Source: Isoetes taiwanensis
Taxonomy: Eukaryota > Streptophyta > Lycopodiopsida > Isoetales > Isoetaceae
Direction of reading: 5' to 3'
Assembly (NCBI GenBank): GCA_021234155.1
Contig: JAJEKV010000047.1
Coordinates: 8,350,033 to 8,414,032 of the forward strand
Length of the DNA: 64,000 bases
The number at the start of each line of letters is the position of its first letter. Position 1 is the stretch's first letter. Under the pieces are notes generated by a model, which did no database searches, was not told where the DNA came from, and saw only the letters and a list, made by a program, of their open reading frames with translations. A program made the translations under genes and the position numbers. This document shows, in pieces, positions 43,561 to 55,409 of this stretch.

Positions 43561-44199
43561 ACATAATCCATCGCCAGCTTTGCAAGAACGAAGTTTATCA
43601 ACTGGAACAACCGGATGAACTTCAAGAGATGCTTTTCTTAGACTTCAACAAGGCAAACAACTACAAAAACAATGGCATGACAAACACATCAAAAACAAAA
43701 CTTTTCAAATTGGCGACTTAGTTCTTCTTCTTACGACTCGAGATATCAACAACATCCCCGGCAAAACTCAAGCTCGGATGGTCAGGACCATACAAAATTT
43801 CCGAGATACCACATCCCTCGAGTTTTACAATTACAAGAATTGATGGCACTCCATTTCCTACATTAGTCAATGGATTTCGACTCAAGAAATTTCAAACCCC
43901 TGGCTGCAGCATCCTTAGCTCAAGAACAAAATTTACAACAAGATACCACTTGTACAAATTTATGAGAAACACTTTTCTATTATGTACAAAATTGCCCTCG
44001 GCTACAATTGGCTGTGGGATTTTTCAACCAAAAGTCCTAAACTAAACAAAAATTGGGAAAACCCCTATCATGTCGCTACATCCCTTTACTCACGGGGGCA
44101 CTCCACTTTGGATGCGGAAGCCCCATTGCGCGACCACCCAAATGAGCGATCACCTCCGGGCGATCGAAGTTTATCTCCGGGTTGGTTGCCGCTGTTCCA

Positions 44200-47100
44200 A
44201 CCAAACCCATAGGGATCCCGTATTCCCTCGAGACGCCACGGATCGACGTCGTCCATCTTGCATGTAATCCAGTCGCGGAAGCTCACCGGACCGCCGCCAT
44301 ATCGAGTTCTCCATCTTCACAATTTTTTGGTTCTTCTCGACAACCCAACTTCCAATTTATAGGCTACCAACCCTAGCACCGCTCACGAAAGGTCACCTCC
44401 ACGATATTCCGTAATCATTCCCCCACCGGATATTTTTGTACCGCAAACTTTTCGACTCCTCTTTTTAATATTCGACAACCGCGGCCAGCTAATACCGATC
44501 CGCCATTAAAGTTTTATTCTCCGCCCAGAACTCTCACGCATCTTGGTCCGGTTACGTTCTCTTGAGATTCTCCATCGTCCACGATCTTTCGACACGTGTC
44601 TCCCACGACTCTTCAAAAACCCTTCCCAACCGTCCACTTCCCTCCTCACTTTTCACTCATACTCCACTCCGTCCTTCCGACTTGTGACCCGCGACCTCGA
44701 CCTTCAAGATGGCTTCTACCTCCAAGAACTCAACACTCAACGCGACGCCCCAATGGATCCAGCCAAGCAATTAAAAAATATCAAGTTCGTTTCTTCATCC
44801 GCACCAGCTCCACATCCGGCATCACCTATAACCTCCCGTGAGTTCCGGTTGTTTCATTTTCTCGCAACAGAACTCCCCGGCCCCAACAAAACAAATTACA
44901 AATTTGTGGCTAACCCGGTGAAGGCGTAAGATGGATATGCCTCCCAAGTCGATGGAACCCCTATACTCCTAAACCCTCAAACCATAGCCTCTGCCTTCTT
45001 CTACCCAATCCGCCCAATGCCTTGTCTTACCTTGACATTGGTAAATATGATATTTCCAAATTCTGCTCTATTCCTTATAATGTCAAAACAAACCAAGTCA
45101 TCCACCTTTCCAAAGCAACATGATGCCTTTTACCAAGTTTCTTTGGAGGAAATTTTGGGTTACTCCATGAAGAATACCTCTATTAACGATGTTTTCTACC
45201 ATCCGTACTATATCCTCACCAACACCACCGAAACAATCAATTGACTCAACTCCTCAGACGAGATTTCAACAGAACTTGATGGACTTAAAAAATCCTAACT
45301 CCTCCTCGAATGCCCCATGGGAGCCCACTTCCGTGCTTTCATTAATCATCGCACCCCACACGCCATCATGCCCCCCCTTTCTCCACCAAGCCAACATCCC
45401 GACCTTATTGATGCTTTGAAAGGTCTTCAACCAAACTCTCCTCCTTCTCAAAGACCATCAATCTTTCGGCAGCCAACCTGCATTGTAAATATTTCACAAC
45501 CACCGCCTCCACCTCCTACTCAACAAAGAATAAAGAAAAACAACAAAGAAAGAAAGACAACAAAACTCCCATTGATCTCAATGAGTACTCACAAGGACAC
45601 TCACAAAGAATGACCAAGGATCTATAAACAAGGGTGACGGACCAAAGCCATCCCATACACCTCCTCACACCGTGGATACCTACAAAGGAAGCCGTCCTCA
45701 CCGCCTTTGATGCCCTCCGTGATCATCACCGAACTTCATAGCAGCCACTGTGGCACGACACACGAAACCGCGGACCAACCCAAAGCTGAAGTCACAACAC
45801 CAAGACCGGATTTGGTCGATCGTGAGGCCGTAGAGAAGAAGCCTTGCACAATCAATTCATGATCCATCGAGAAACCCTTCATCAATCCCAAAGAAATTGT
45901 CAAGGAACTCAAGGAGTCCTCCAACAAAACGACACCAAATACACTGATGATCTTGAGACACGCTACAACAATCGGTCGTCACGAATAATGCTACTCGAAC
46001 CGAGAACAAAGACACTTCGCATGCCCAACTTGATACTTGAGTCCAAGGTCACGACTTCGAAACCACCTTGCGGAATAAGGATGCTCACATCGCATCTCTC
46101 AAGGCAAGTTAGACCAGCTCACGGAAAACACGCCGCGATACTTTTTGAAATAGCTGCACTCAAAAACGACTTGCAAGCCACTCGACTTCAAGCTCCTCGA
46201 TTCCCAACTTCTCCGACAAGTCGGACACCTCACACGCGAAAGTCAATTTAATCGGCAGACCAGTCTCTCCGAGCAACAAGATATCATTGCAGATTACAAG
46301 ATACGCTTTCCGATAAGCCGAGCGGACAGCAGATGATGCGTAAGAAAAAAGGTAACAAACCTATCAGCTTGCTTCGCTATTCCCCGACTATCCGGCCAGC
46401 CCGCCTATGACTATGTGCAAGCAAGGAAAAACACTTTTCTTTTTTATTCCGGGCCGAGAAACAAGGGTGATACCACAAGTCCCCCTCGATCAGAGTCGAT
46501 ATCGAACGCGAAATTGGCCCTTGATGTTCATCCACCTAACGAGGCACACTTTGTGCTCTCGCCAATTTTGATATCCTACCAGTTGCGATCTCGACCATTT
46601 CGCCTCGTAACCATAGCCCCCGGCTTATGTCATGCACGACTTTCTACTGGCACATGTTACTCGTGCTCATCCGATAAACGCGACCGAGAACTTTTTTTAA
46701 AGGAGATACAAAGCAGCAGGTTCTTTTGACCAAGAAGAACAAGTACCTCCAAGATACAACATTTCGCAAACCGCACCTCGTAATACATGCCTCTTCTACG
46801 TAAAAGAAGTGGAGCTCGGCTAGCTGAACTTGGCACGCCCTTCGACACTATACAACTCAACAAGAACTTGACCTTGCACGCTTGTTCTTACAACATTATG
46901 CTTCCTTGCACACCGCACACGGAGCTGAAACGTAACGCCCCTCCCCGATGAGTGGGACCCTCAGACTGGAGACAAAGACATGTACATTCCAAAGGCATGG
47001 GAGACAAGCACAAACAGCCTACCCCTGAGAAGATATTATTGGAATTCCAAGAACATGCGGGATGACCGCACCAACCCCCAAACAACCGAGTACACTAGCA

Positions 47101-47680
47101 AGCTTTGATGCCCACCTCGACAAGGTCAATTCCCCAAAGATGGAGACAAGAATTACGACTACCAAAGTCAAAGAACATGCAGATGGACACCCACTTAACG
47201 CAATTGCAAAGCAGACAAACGTTGGGACCCACGCTTCATCCGCAGACGCAAATGGCGTGAGGATGAGACTTTGGACAACACCAACAACTGGATATACATG
47301 CCCAATGCGTGTTCGTGGAAGACTGCCCAGAATGCAATTTCTGGTCTTGTAACCTTCCTTGCCAAGGCCAAAACTTCAGCTGATCCATCTGTATTTCGGC
47401 AAGCAGAATTCTGTGCAGCACTCATGACCATACTCCAGAGTATGCAGAAACGCAAGTGCCAGATCCATTTTTGCAACCCCAATGCAAATGCTGGAAAGTT
47501 CGGGTTGGACCTTGTCTTATACATGGAGATCACAAATCTTCCATCTGAGATCCACGCCACGCTGGAGAACATGATTTCTGAAGGCTTTCTCATAGGAGCA
47601 GCCGAATGTTTGGCATCCAGGACTCAAGCAAATCTGGAAAAGAGACGAACAACACTCAGTGAATACAAATAAGTTTTCCT
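44200..47680 (+). pseudogene. Extra sense coding region between integrase and 3' LTR
   Basis: About 3.5 kb lies between the end of pol and the 3' LTR, and much of it reads coding-like on the plus strand in broken frames. At 44543-44929: a basic N-part, then PASPITSREFRLFHFLATEL and TNYKFVANPV. At 45017-45244: DAFYQVSLEEILGYSM. At 45317-45613: a Pro/Ser-rich stretch. At about 46000-46300: helical, coiled-coil-like sequence (EIAALKNDLQATRLQA). At 47271-47672: a clean 133-codon frame (CSWKTAQNAISGLVTFLAKA; GLDLVLYMEITNLPSEIHAT). Some plant gypsy lineages carry such an extra ORF. I recognise no domain, so function is unknown. Confidence 0.5.
47271..47672 (+). CDS. 133-codon open frame at the 3' end of the gypsy internal region
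   Basis: Uninterrupted from ATG 47271 to a stop at 47672, ending about 110 bp before the 3' LTR. Mixed, globular-looking composition (FLAKAKTSADPSVFRQAEFC; KRKCQIHFCNPNANAGKFGL), unlike the broken frames around it. I do not recognise a family. It is probably the C-terminal part of the element's extra protein; the start codon may be internal. Confidence 0.45.
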   Translation: MDNTNNWIYMPNACSWKTAQNAISGLVTFLAKAKTSADPSVFRQAEFCAALMTILQSMQKRKCQIHFCNPNANAGKFGLDLVLYMEITNLPSEIHATLENMISEGFLIGAAECLASRTQANLEKRRTTLSEYK

Positions 47681-47782
47681 CCCTCATCTCTATATTCAAG
47701 ATCAGAAAGATGAACGAGGATTCCCACCCCCGGAATTCATGCCCCCTTTTCTAGCCAATAAGTGTAGTTTGGTAGGGGGGAG

Positions 47783-48397
47783 TGTTAGCCCTGTGCCTGG
47801 CAGACACACAGGTCTATACTTGCTGCATGAGGGCGAGGCCCCACTGGCCACGGTGTCCAAGAAGAGGGATCCACAAGGCGCCACGGCGGGTCAAAGCTCC
47901 TCCAAGAAGCAGAAGACCCAAAGGTAGGACCCACTAATGGCCACTACTTGTCTCATAGCACCGCCAGCGACAAATGAGATTCCCTGCTCGAAAGCCCAAG
48001 TAGTGGAGCACGCTGCTTGTCATGATGAGGATCAGATTCAGGCCCGTAGGCCACTCCGTGTTCCTATATATTGTAGCATTTTTGCTCCTTCCCGGAGGGT
48101 TCGTGAGTGTTCTTTTGTGTCACTGAGCATATGCTCGTCGCCTTGTTAATGCTCTTTTGAGCCTTCATTGTACACTTGTTTTGATCAATGGATTGCCGTG
48201 TTCTCCACAAGTGTCTTGTGTGTTTCATTGTGTATTGCAATTGCTGTTTTTATCTCGAAGTTTTTCTTGTTCTTTCCTCTCATAGCAAAAATCCCAAGGC
48301 GTGACAAGAGTGTCTCCTCAGATTTGCCCTCGCCGGACTTCAAGGATCTCACGAGAGATCTGTCCCCTCAAAGATCCCGGTGCCCGGACCCCAAACA
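47783..48397 (+). repeat. 3' LTR of the gypsy element
   Basis: Starts tgttagccctgtgcctggca and ends ccggaccccaaaca. It matches the 5' LTR over its full length. The first ~150 bp are identical; the remainder has many small indels. Confidence 0.92.
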
Positions 48398-49189
48398 GCT
48401 TGAAGTTCCAACCGACGATGCCGTATAAATTTATACCGAGGAAATGAAGTTGAAGTAGTGAAGCTCGCGGATTACATGGCCTTCTTTGTTGTTCCTGAGA
48501 TGTATTCATCATGTCTTTGGGCTTGCACAATACCAATCCACAATATAGTGATGTTGAGAAGATAGTCAAGCTCCTTGTCAATGTTGAGAGTCTTCAAAGA
48601 CAATTCCATCATCCAGTAGCAATTAAAATGCCATCACATTTCTCCACGAGAAGTATTTGTCTATCTTGCTTTTTTTGTCTCTGCTTGCAAAGAAATAGGT
48701 AAACTTTTGAGGGGTTGCTACCCTCGCACCCCTATGGACAAAATACGAAGTTTCCTTCTCGCTTGAACACATGTGTATCCATAACATTTTGGGGTCCTTT
48801 TGCCTTTAGAAGCGCTTTTTGAGCTGCCTAAAGTGAAGTTAGCATGTGTGTAGAGAAAAAAAAAAAAAATAACAACGGGATTCGACTAATTTATGCTCTA
48901 ACATTGCATTACAAGGTCGAAATTTAGAACTATTTTAGAACTTTTTGACTAAAAACTAAGAAAACTGCATAAAAAATTATCCCTTGAGTGTGTTATTTCA
49001 ACAGTATTAAGTTGCAAAAACCTTTGGGAGCAAGAAAGACCCCACAAGATTTTGCACGATATAAACTTATACTCCTGGACTACATATTTTATGTATATAT
49101 ATATATCTATATACATCTTATACATGTTAATATATATATATATATTCAATATATATACGTTCACATATTTGTATATATAAAAAAAAAAA
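48398..49189. other. DNA between gypsy 3' LTR and palindrome array
   Basis: Within the putative outer DNA element. A lone copy of the palindrome (cgtataaatttatacc) lies at 48422-48437. Short frames at 48410-48700 are unrecognised. TA dinucleotide runs begin at about 49090. Confidence 0.5.
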
Positions 49190-49566
49190 CGGTATAAATT
49201 TATACCGCAGGAAGTCTCGCGGTATAGATTTATACCGCAAGACTTCTCTTTTTTTCGGATATATATATGTAAATATATATGTTATATATATATTATATAT
49301 TTATATAATACACATATATATATATATCTTTGGTATAAATTTATACCGAGAAAACTCTTTAAGGTATAAATTTATACCGCTTTATCCCTTTTTATGTATA
49401 AATTTATACCGCCGAGTCCTTTTGTCAGATAAATTTATACCGCCGAAGTTCTTTTGTTGTATAAATTTATACCGCTCAAGTCTTCTTCTTGTATATAAAT
49501 TTATACCGTAACTCTCTAGCATACTATGTCCACATATTACTATCTATTAAGGTATAAATTTATACC
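49190..49566. repeat. Array of the palindrome ggtataaatttatacc
   Basis: Nine copies of a 16-bp palindrome start at 49191, 49221, 49332, 49363, 49395, 49426, 49458, 49492 and 49551; those at 49191, 49332, 49363 and 49551 are perfect. A tenth copy is at 48422. Copies 3-8 recur every 31-34 bp and most are followed by g plus a related spacer (like gccgaagtccttttgt). The second copy extends outward into gaagtct...agacttc, making a hairpin of about 36 bp. TA-rich simple sequence separates copies 2 and 3. The array is non-coding. Confidence 0.9.
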
Positions 49567-51038
49567 ATCTTGAAATTTATTTGGAAGAAACTAAAGACTA
49601 CAGAGAATAAATAAATTACAAAGTTTAAAAAAGTCCGATTGATACATAATGCCGACATCGTGGTATACGTAAGTCTATAGCAAGTCGGAGGAGCAAATAA
49701 GAGCAAGTGTATAAAGCAAAGCGCATAAAGCATCTTCGACTTCACCTCGCGTGTGAGGCATACTTTTAAGGTGACAATATTTGTTTCATTGAGGCAATAT
49801 CAAAATGTGTTGCATTTTTTGCAATTTTGTTCATAATTTTGTAGTGAATTTATAAACTTTGAACTAAATACGCTTTTTGGGCACTCTTAGCTTTGTCGTT
49901 TTTTCAATGTCTATTTTGTTTTGTCCTTAAAAATATTACTATTTCTCAAACCAAACTAGGGGGCCAAAAAATGGTACCAAACAATTTTGAATGGAAGCTG
50001 AGTTCAAATTCCCCTCCAAAAATGGTGCCTAAAATATTCAAATTGTCACACTTGTCACAAATATACCAAGAAAAGGGCATTTTTTAAGGGAATTTTAGGG
50101 AATCTTTCAAAGATTCCTTTTGAAGTGCGTTTGCAGCAAATAAGTGCGTTTCATTTTAAACTTTGTTTAAAGGTCTTCATAAATATCTCAAAGATATGTA
50201 TTGCTTGGGTTGCTCCAAAGTTATCTTATTCAAAAATACGTACTGCTTGGGTTGCTTCAGAGTTCTGTTATTTGCTTCCTTATTTTGCTTTTGTAATGCT
50301 TTAGGCTTGGATCTTTAAATTTTTTAGCAGATAACAGATGCTTTTGAAGATGAAAGGCTACGTTTATTATATTCTCCATCGGTTTGGATGCAGTTGGCAT
50401 ATATAAGTATGGAGTAAAGGAGCCCAGGTGCATTTCAAAATCTAAACAACTTGAAATCTTAAGTCGATGCATTCAATAGTTTCTATGGTTTGCAGTAAAT
50501 CGACCACGTGCATTACTGCTTGTCGATTATGTTTATATAGGAAATTCAAATTGCTTTTTAAGGTCATTCCAAGCAGAGAATTTATTAATTCTGGAGCTGT
50601 AACTAACCTTTCTGTTTAAACAGACTGCAACCATAAGCACAATTGTTGTCCAAATGTACATAACGTCAATTAGTTTTATTGGCGGATTATGGATCCCAGA
50701 TGGTCTGTCGAATTGTAAGATCACTCATGTGGATTGATCATAATAGAAGTGGCATCCAAAAAGTTATGAACAAAAATACATATGTATTGCAAGCTTCAGT
50801 GCCTGTGCTTTCTCTTTTCACAAAAGTTCTGTAAGAACCAAAGGCATGCCAACAGAATGACTGTTTTTAAAAGTTCTCATAGAAGTCCAAGATAAAATGG
50901 AATGATATTTTTTAAGAGATTATTGATTGAAGCCCAAAGAAGCATGACGGCTTGGATTGTATTGTGAACATGAAGTTCACAAAAATTGTACATAGAACAT
51001 AACAACAAAATTGATGTACGCAGATGCATTGTTCAACA
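49567..51038. other. Right end of the outer element and AT-rich intergenic DNA
   Basis: Contains the right inverted end at 50138-50167. The sequence around 50174-50270 repeats tactgcttgggttgct-like phrases. No gene seen. Confidence 0.4.
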
Positions 51039-51132
51039 GATGCCATGGCAGGATCTCATTGTTCGGAATTCTCGGATGGCAGTGAACAGATGCCATGGCA
51101 AGATGTCATTGTTCGGAATTCTCTGATGGCAG
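51039..51132. repeat. 48-bp tandem repeat, two copies
   Basis: cagatgccatggca, then gatctcattgttcggaattc and tcggatggcagtgaa, repeated once with a few substitutions. Confidence 0.8.
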
Positions 51133-53270
51133 ACTATATTTAAATTGATAGACTCGAAAAAGGTAATAGATTTAAGAAAATGCCTGACTTTGTTGTTTTT
51201 GCTTGATCGTCAAGATCTTAGCCCATGTCTAGGAAGGGAATCTTACTGTAATCCAACACAATGAAACCAAACCCAAGCTGAGCAGAATGCAAAACATATG
51301 CATCAGGTTGCGCCACATACTACCAGCAAGCACTTAAAAGGCAAAACACAAGAATTGAAGAGAAGAATTTAAAGAATGGAACAAGAGATCAAACACACAT
51401 AAATTGCACAACCAAATAATAATCAAGATAATCTGGAGGTTCATCCTCCTCTTCATTATGTGTTTCTTCCATGGAACACTCTCTATACAATAGATAATCT
51501 CTTCCAAGAGCAAGAGTGAAAGAGAGAGAGAGAATGAGGAGACGTACCCCACTCTTAAAACTTACACAACAAATCTCAACCCTTCATCTTTGAACAATCT
51601 CCACCGTTAGATCTCCAATAACTTACATGTCCTTCTAGATCATGCCACCTCGTTACAACTCTAACCATTGAAAAATATTATATGAGGACTTTTATACCCC
51701 TTCAAGTCCATAGGTTCCACTTCAATACAATATAAATATTCCTCCTCATGCCTCTCCACAATATTTGCACATTTCTTACATTTTCTCCAAGTTACACCCA
51801 TATAGTTCTCCATTTATGCATATATTTTCCAAATTTAAGCACATCATATAAAAATAGTCAAGATAAAACACACAACATTAATCCCCTCCAAGATTATTCA
51901 TCGTCTCGATGAATTCTTCAAAAATCTTCTATTTGATCTTCATGTTTTCAACTTGGTCCTCAAAAATGGGTCATAAAAATGGCATCACAACTTAACAAAA
52001 CTTAATATCCAAATGTCTTCATGTCTTCAAAAGCATCTCTAGAAATCTTCCAAGGAAGGAAAAAAAAATGCAAAAAGTTTCTAACATCATTTTCTCGTCA
52101 TCAACCATAGGGTGGCAAGTCCCATCTAGGTCAGTGATAACCTCGCTCTTCTGCTTGGTATGACGCTCTATCACCTCTCCACAAATTCTCTCAAATAACT
52201 TACATTGGTCATGTGGTGTTGTTGCCTTTTCTAGGTCAAGTCACGTCCATCATGCCATCCATAACTCAAAATAAAAAATAAAAGATGTTTAACTTCTATC
52301 AATGCCTTCAAATATTGAATAACTTAAATATTAAACTTCCGAAATACCGACCATTGATTCACAATCTTCACACTTAAAACCTTCAATGGAATATAGTAAT
52401 TGGACTTTGATTAATGTTGAGGAGCAATAATAATTTTCGCCTTGAGACACTAGGGGTAAATAATATTTCGTTCTTTAAAAGATCTTGATTCCTTCTCCAG
52501 ATATGGGAATATTTGGGCGCATATATTTTCATAAATGATGATCTTCAATAGACAAATCTTCACTTTATAATAGATCGTGGAATCAATAGACAAATCTTCA
52601 CTTTATAATAGATCGTGGACAAAATATGTTAAAAAGTGTGTTTGGTGACTAGAGGATTCAAACCCTACACTTCTCAAATGCAAGCAAATGCTATATCCAA
52701 CTTACCAGCTTCAAACAATTTTAAAAAAATCATCTTCCTTTTAGATTAGCCCCGCAAGCAATAGTTCCAGAAATCGGGGATGGCTTGGTGAGAGCAAAAG
52801 GACAACCAAAACAACCGAGTAAAATGGAAGGAAGAGGAAACCCAAGAAAATGGAGCAAAAAAGGGAAAGGAAAAGACAGAAACAAAGGAGCAACGAAGAA
52901 GCCGAATGAGCAAGTAAAGCTGGAATCTGATCCATGGGTGCATAAAATGGAGGGAGCAAAGGAACAATGCAAAGGAATATAACAAAGAAGGACACAAAGT
53001 AACTCGCGGTAGGGAAATGAAGCTATAGGGACAACGGATAAGGCCATGACGATGTCAACAACTCACTATTTATTATTTGCTCTGTCCTTCGGGTCTCTCG
53101 GTATCCCATCTTCTCTAATGATTGGCTGGCGATAATCTCCTCCCTTTATGTTATGGGATTCGATGCTCGTATTCCTGCGTTTATTTATGCACTTGTCCAT
53201 TTTCGGTGGGTCCGCGACCTAGCCTGGGGTCGTAAACTGTACCTGTGTGTATTTGAGTTGATAGTGGTAC
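51133..53270. other. Intergenic; LTR-like sequence possible, tandem repeat at 52545-52620
   Basis: The stretch 51330-51900 (ctctccaagagc-type runs, accgttagatctccaa, poly-pyrimidine phrases) has the feel of a plant LTR or leader, but no second LTR, PBS or coding region was found. A 38-bp unit (caatagacaaatcttcactt and tataatagatcgtgga) is duplicated at about 52546-52619. Open frames at 52730-53047 overlap on both strands and are not convincing. Confidence 0.3.
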
Positions 53271-53274
53271 GGAT

Positions 53275-53620
53275 ACCAGTTGGTGGGTCTAGCCTTCGCT
53301 ATCCTGGTGTACGGCGGAGGCTGAGCCTCTCCGTCCCGTAACTTATTCCGTCCGCTTTTTACTCTTACGTTCTCGCATTTCGCACTTTGTGCATTTTTGC
53401 GATGTTTTTGAGTTTATAGTTGTCCAGATTTACCAATTGGTGGGTCTAGCCCTCGCTATCCTGGTGTACGGCAGAGGCTGGATCTTATTCTGTCTACCTT
53501 TTACTCTTATGGTCTTGCGACCTTGTATAGTTACCTTTTCTAGATTTGGAGTGGTCCAGTTTACCAGTTGGTGGGTCTAGCCCTCGCTATACTGGCGTGC
53601 GGCGGAGGTTGGGGCTCTCT
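53275..53620 (+). repeat. Three diverged tandem copies of a 130-160 bp unit
   Basis: Copies start at about 53275, 53432 and 53563 with accagttggtgggtctagcc, then tcgctatcctggtgtacggc and gaggctg. They sit in a C/T-rich stretch. Long plus-strand frames through it follow the repeat and have no family match. Confidence 0.75.
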
Positions 53621-53949
53621 GTTCCGCACTTATGCTGTCCACTCTTGCTCCTATGATTTGCCTTTCTCCCACGTGCTTTCATTGTCCGTTCCTCATTGTT
53701 TTTGTCGTCCATGTATCTGTTCATTTCCATCTACATTTTTGTCTGTATGTCGGCCTGACACGTCATCGTTTCGGCACCTGTCTCCCGTCAATTTTGAGTT
53801 CATCCCGAGTCCACCACCTTCGCCACCTTTTTGCTTAGCGTTGATTCCCATCGTGTTACAGCGTATGGCTGTCCTTTGTTTTTGTTTCGCTGCGTCTGCC
53901 GCATTTGCTCTTTCGTTCTGCCTGTCACTGTGATGGTATTCTGCGATTT

Positions 53950-54065
53950 CCACCTGTTTATTTATCCTTTACCATTAAGCCTGCTATCCTCGATACATGC
54001 TTTTTGCTATCCACCTATTTCCACCTGTTTATTTATCCTTTTACCAATAAGCCTGCTGTTATCAA
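53950..54065 (+). repeat. Imperfect tandem repeat of ~70 bp
   Basis: ttccacctgtttatttatcc, then a tttaccattaagcctgct-type block, occurs at about 53950 and again at 54017. Downstream (54066-54950) I see only the duplicated atctaagatacatagagaag at 54509 and 54573, and no gene. Confidence 0.65.
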
Positions 54066-54953
54066 TATCTGCCTTCTCTATTTCCTCCTGCTTCTGTGTA
54101 CAATAACTCTTCCTTGTTCCTGCATATCTGTTCATGTGTCCTGTGGTTTCTATCTTGTTAACTAATATCTTTACTGCCATGCCTGCTGTCACCTTCCCTG
54201 TATTTGGGTGGATACTGATACTGTGTAACTAACCATGCACGATGAGAACTTCCCATTTGTTGACTTGTAACAATTTGTTAGTCGCTTAATTTGTACAATT
54301 TACGAAAAATAAAATCGTGGAAAAAGATAATACATGGAAAAAGATAACTATCCCTATAGTTAGGGATAGGGATAGTGTCCAAATTTACGTTGTGAGTCCC
54401 TTCCTCATGTTCCCGTATACCATCCTAGGTAGTTTTGTAGAGTCATAACAGAAAGGTATGGAGAAATCCACAGTTACATAGCTAATTGAATACATTCTGT
54501 CCAGAGTAATCTAAGATACATAGAGAAGGAATATAATACTTTAAAGAGAAAGTAATTCACACTAAGAACAGTCGATCTAAGATACATAGAGAAGCTGTAT
54601 TTCATGCAACAAAGCTGACATTCTAACATTGTATTCAAAAAGTTACTTTCCATAGCTACATATTTTGGCATATTCTGCCATCCTCAAGCATGACTATTCC
54701 TCAAAACATAGTTTGTTCCTTTTCTGCAAGGATTTACCCGCATCAACTAAACATTTGTATTCAGCCATGGGCTGATACGGATTACTTAGCTTGGCAGTTG
54801 CCAGAGATCACAGATGAAACCGAAGCTAAAAAGGTTGATATAAAAGAAAAACAGAAGAGAACAAAAGAAAACATAGCATTTTATCGTAATCCCTTCAAAC
54901 CCTTCGCTTTTGCCCTTCATTCCGTCCCTTCCTTGTTTCTTTCTTCCGAAGAT

Positions 54954-55409
54954 TTATTGCTTTTCCTTTTTTTCTGTCGAAGGCTCTCCTATCTTCTTGA
55001 CCTTTTCCAGATTTCTTCCCATGTACGCCTGGCACATAAAATCAACTGGATTTTTCTCACAACAGTATATGCATACCTTGCCGAAATCACATATCATAAG
55101 ATTATGTTGGTAGCTGGAAGACTTCTGTATTGCTGCATGTATCTGGAGCCTGCTGAAGCATTGCATCGTCCTGTCCATGTCCTGGCGCCGGACTGAATCG
55201 TTCTTGTCTGCTAGAACTCCAAGCACTCCTAGCAGCCCGAGATTATAGCCTTCATCCCTCATTTCTTGCGCATGGTGAATGCGGTCACAGAACAGACAGT
55301 GAACTCGCCCACAACTTATGCATGACGATAGACCTCGGCCTAAGCACATACAATCTGGCTCACATATACACCATGGGTTAAGATCTTCTAGATCTGGGTT
55401 CCAAGGCAC
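54954..55409 (-). CDS. Unrecognised cysteine-rich open frame
   Basis: A 151-codon frame. The N-terminal third is rich in Cys in a zinc-binding-like spacing: WCICEPDCMCLGRGLSSCIS then CGRVHCLFCDRIHH. A helical stretch follows (SVRRQDMDRTMQCFSRLQIH) and a basic tail. Upstream in the same frame the sequence remains open and plausible (ERQTVKKRPRGGVPGNLTVP), so the true start may be earlier. I know no family with this pattern; it may be a gene fragment. Confidence 0.35.
   Translation of the reverse strand: MPWNPDLEDLNPWCICEPDCMCLGRGLSSCISCGRVHCLFCDRIHHAQEMRDEGYNLGLLGVLGVLADKNDSVRRQDMDRTMQCFSRLQIHAAIQKSSSYQHNLMICDFGKVCIYCCEKNPVDFMCQAYMGRNLEKVKKIGEPSTEKKEKQ

Larger units (their letters stand above)
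37452..48397 (+). mobile_element. Ty3/gypsy LTR retrotransposon, full-length but degenerate
   Basis: Two direct LTRs of about 606 and 615 bp (TG...CA) bound a plus-strand internal region in the order gag, protease, reverse transcriptase, RNase H, integrase, then a ~3.5-kb extra region. The gene order with integrase after RNase H defines Ty3/gypsy. A purine tract ggtagggggga immediately precedes the 3' LTR at about 47771. The primer-binding site after 38057 is not a clear tRNA match. Flanking 5-mers are gttga and gcttg, not a clean duplication. Every coding domain carries frame breaks. Confidence 0.92.
36969..50167. mobile_element. Putative DNA element with 30-bp TIRs, carrying the nested gypsy element
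   Basis: The left end (36969-36998) starts aacaaggtttaaaatgaaac; the right end (50138-50167) is its inverse with one mismatch in 30 bp (aacaaagtttaaaatgaaac). Both continue into a gaaagattcc motif. A 4-bp taaa flanks each side (36965-36968, 50168-50171). Removing the 10.9-kb gypsy leaves about 2.25 kb with no transposase, so it would be non-autonomous. Its right part contains the palindrome array (49190-49566). The pairing of the two ends is inference; they could be remnants of two separate elements. Confidence 0.6.

Noticed and set aside
37447-48402. A clean 5-bp target-site duplication for the gypsy element
   Set aside because: Flanks are gttga and gcttg(a); similar but not identical, so not claimed.
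49190-49566. CRISPR-like look of regularly spaced palindromic repeats
   Set aside because: The spacers are related to each other and not unique, no cas genes exist, and the context is a plant nuclear genome.
52730-53047. Hydrophobic minus-strand frames of 83-105 codons in three phases
   Set aside because: Three overlapping frames in a purine-rich stretch; composition effect, no family.
53568-54165. Plus-strand frames resembling secreted Cys/Ser-rich proteins
   Set aside because: They track pyrimidine-rich tandem repeats and overlap one another.
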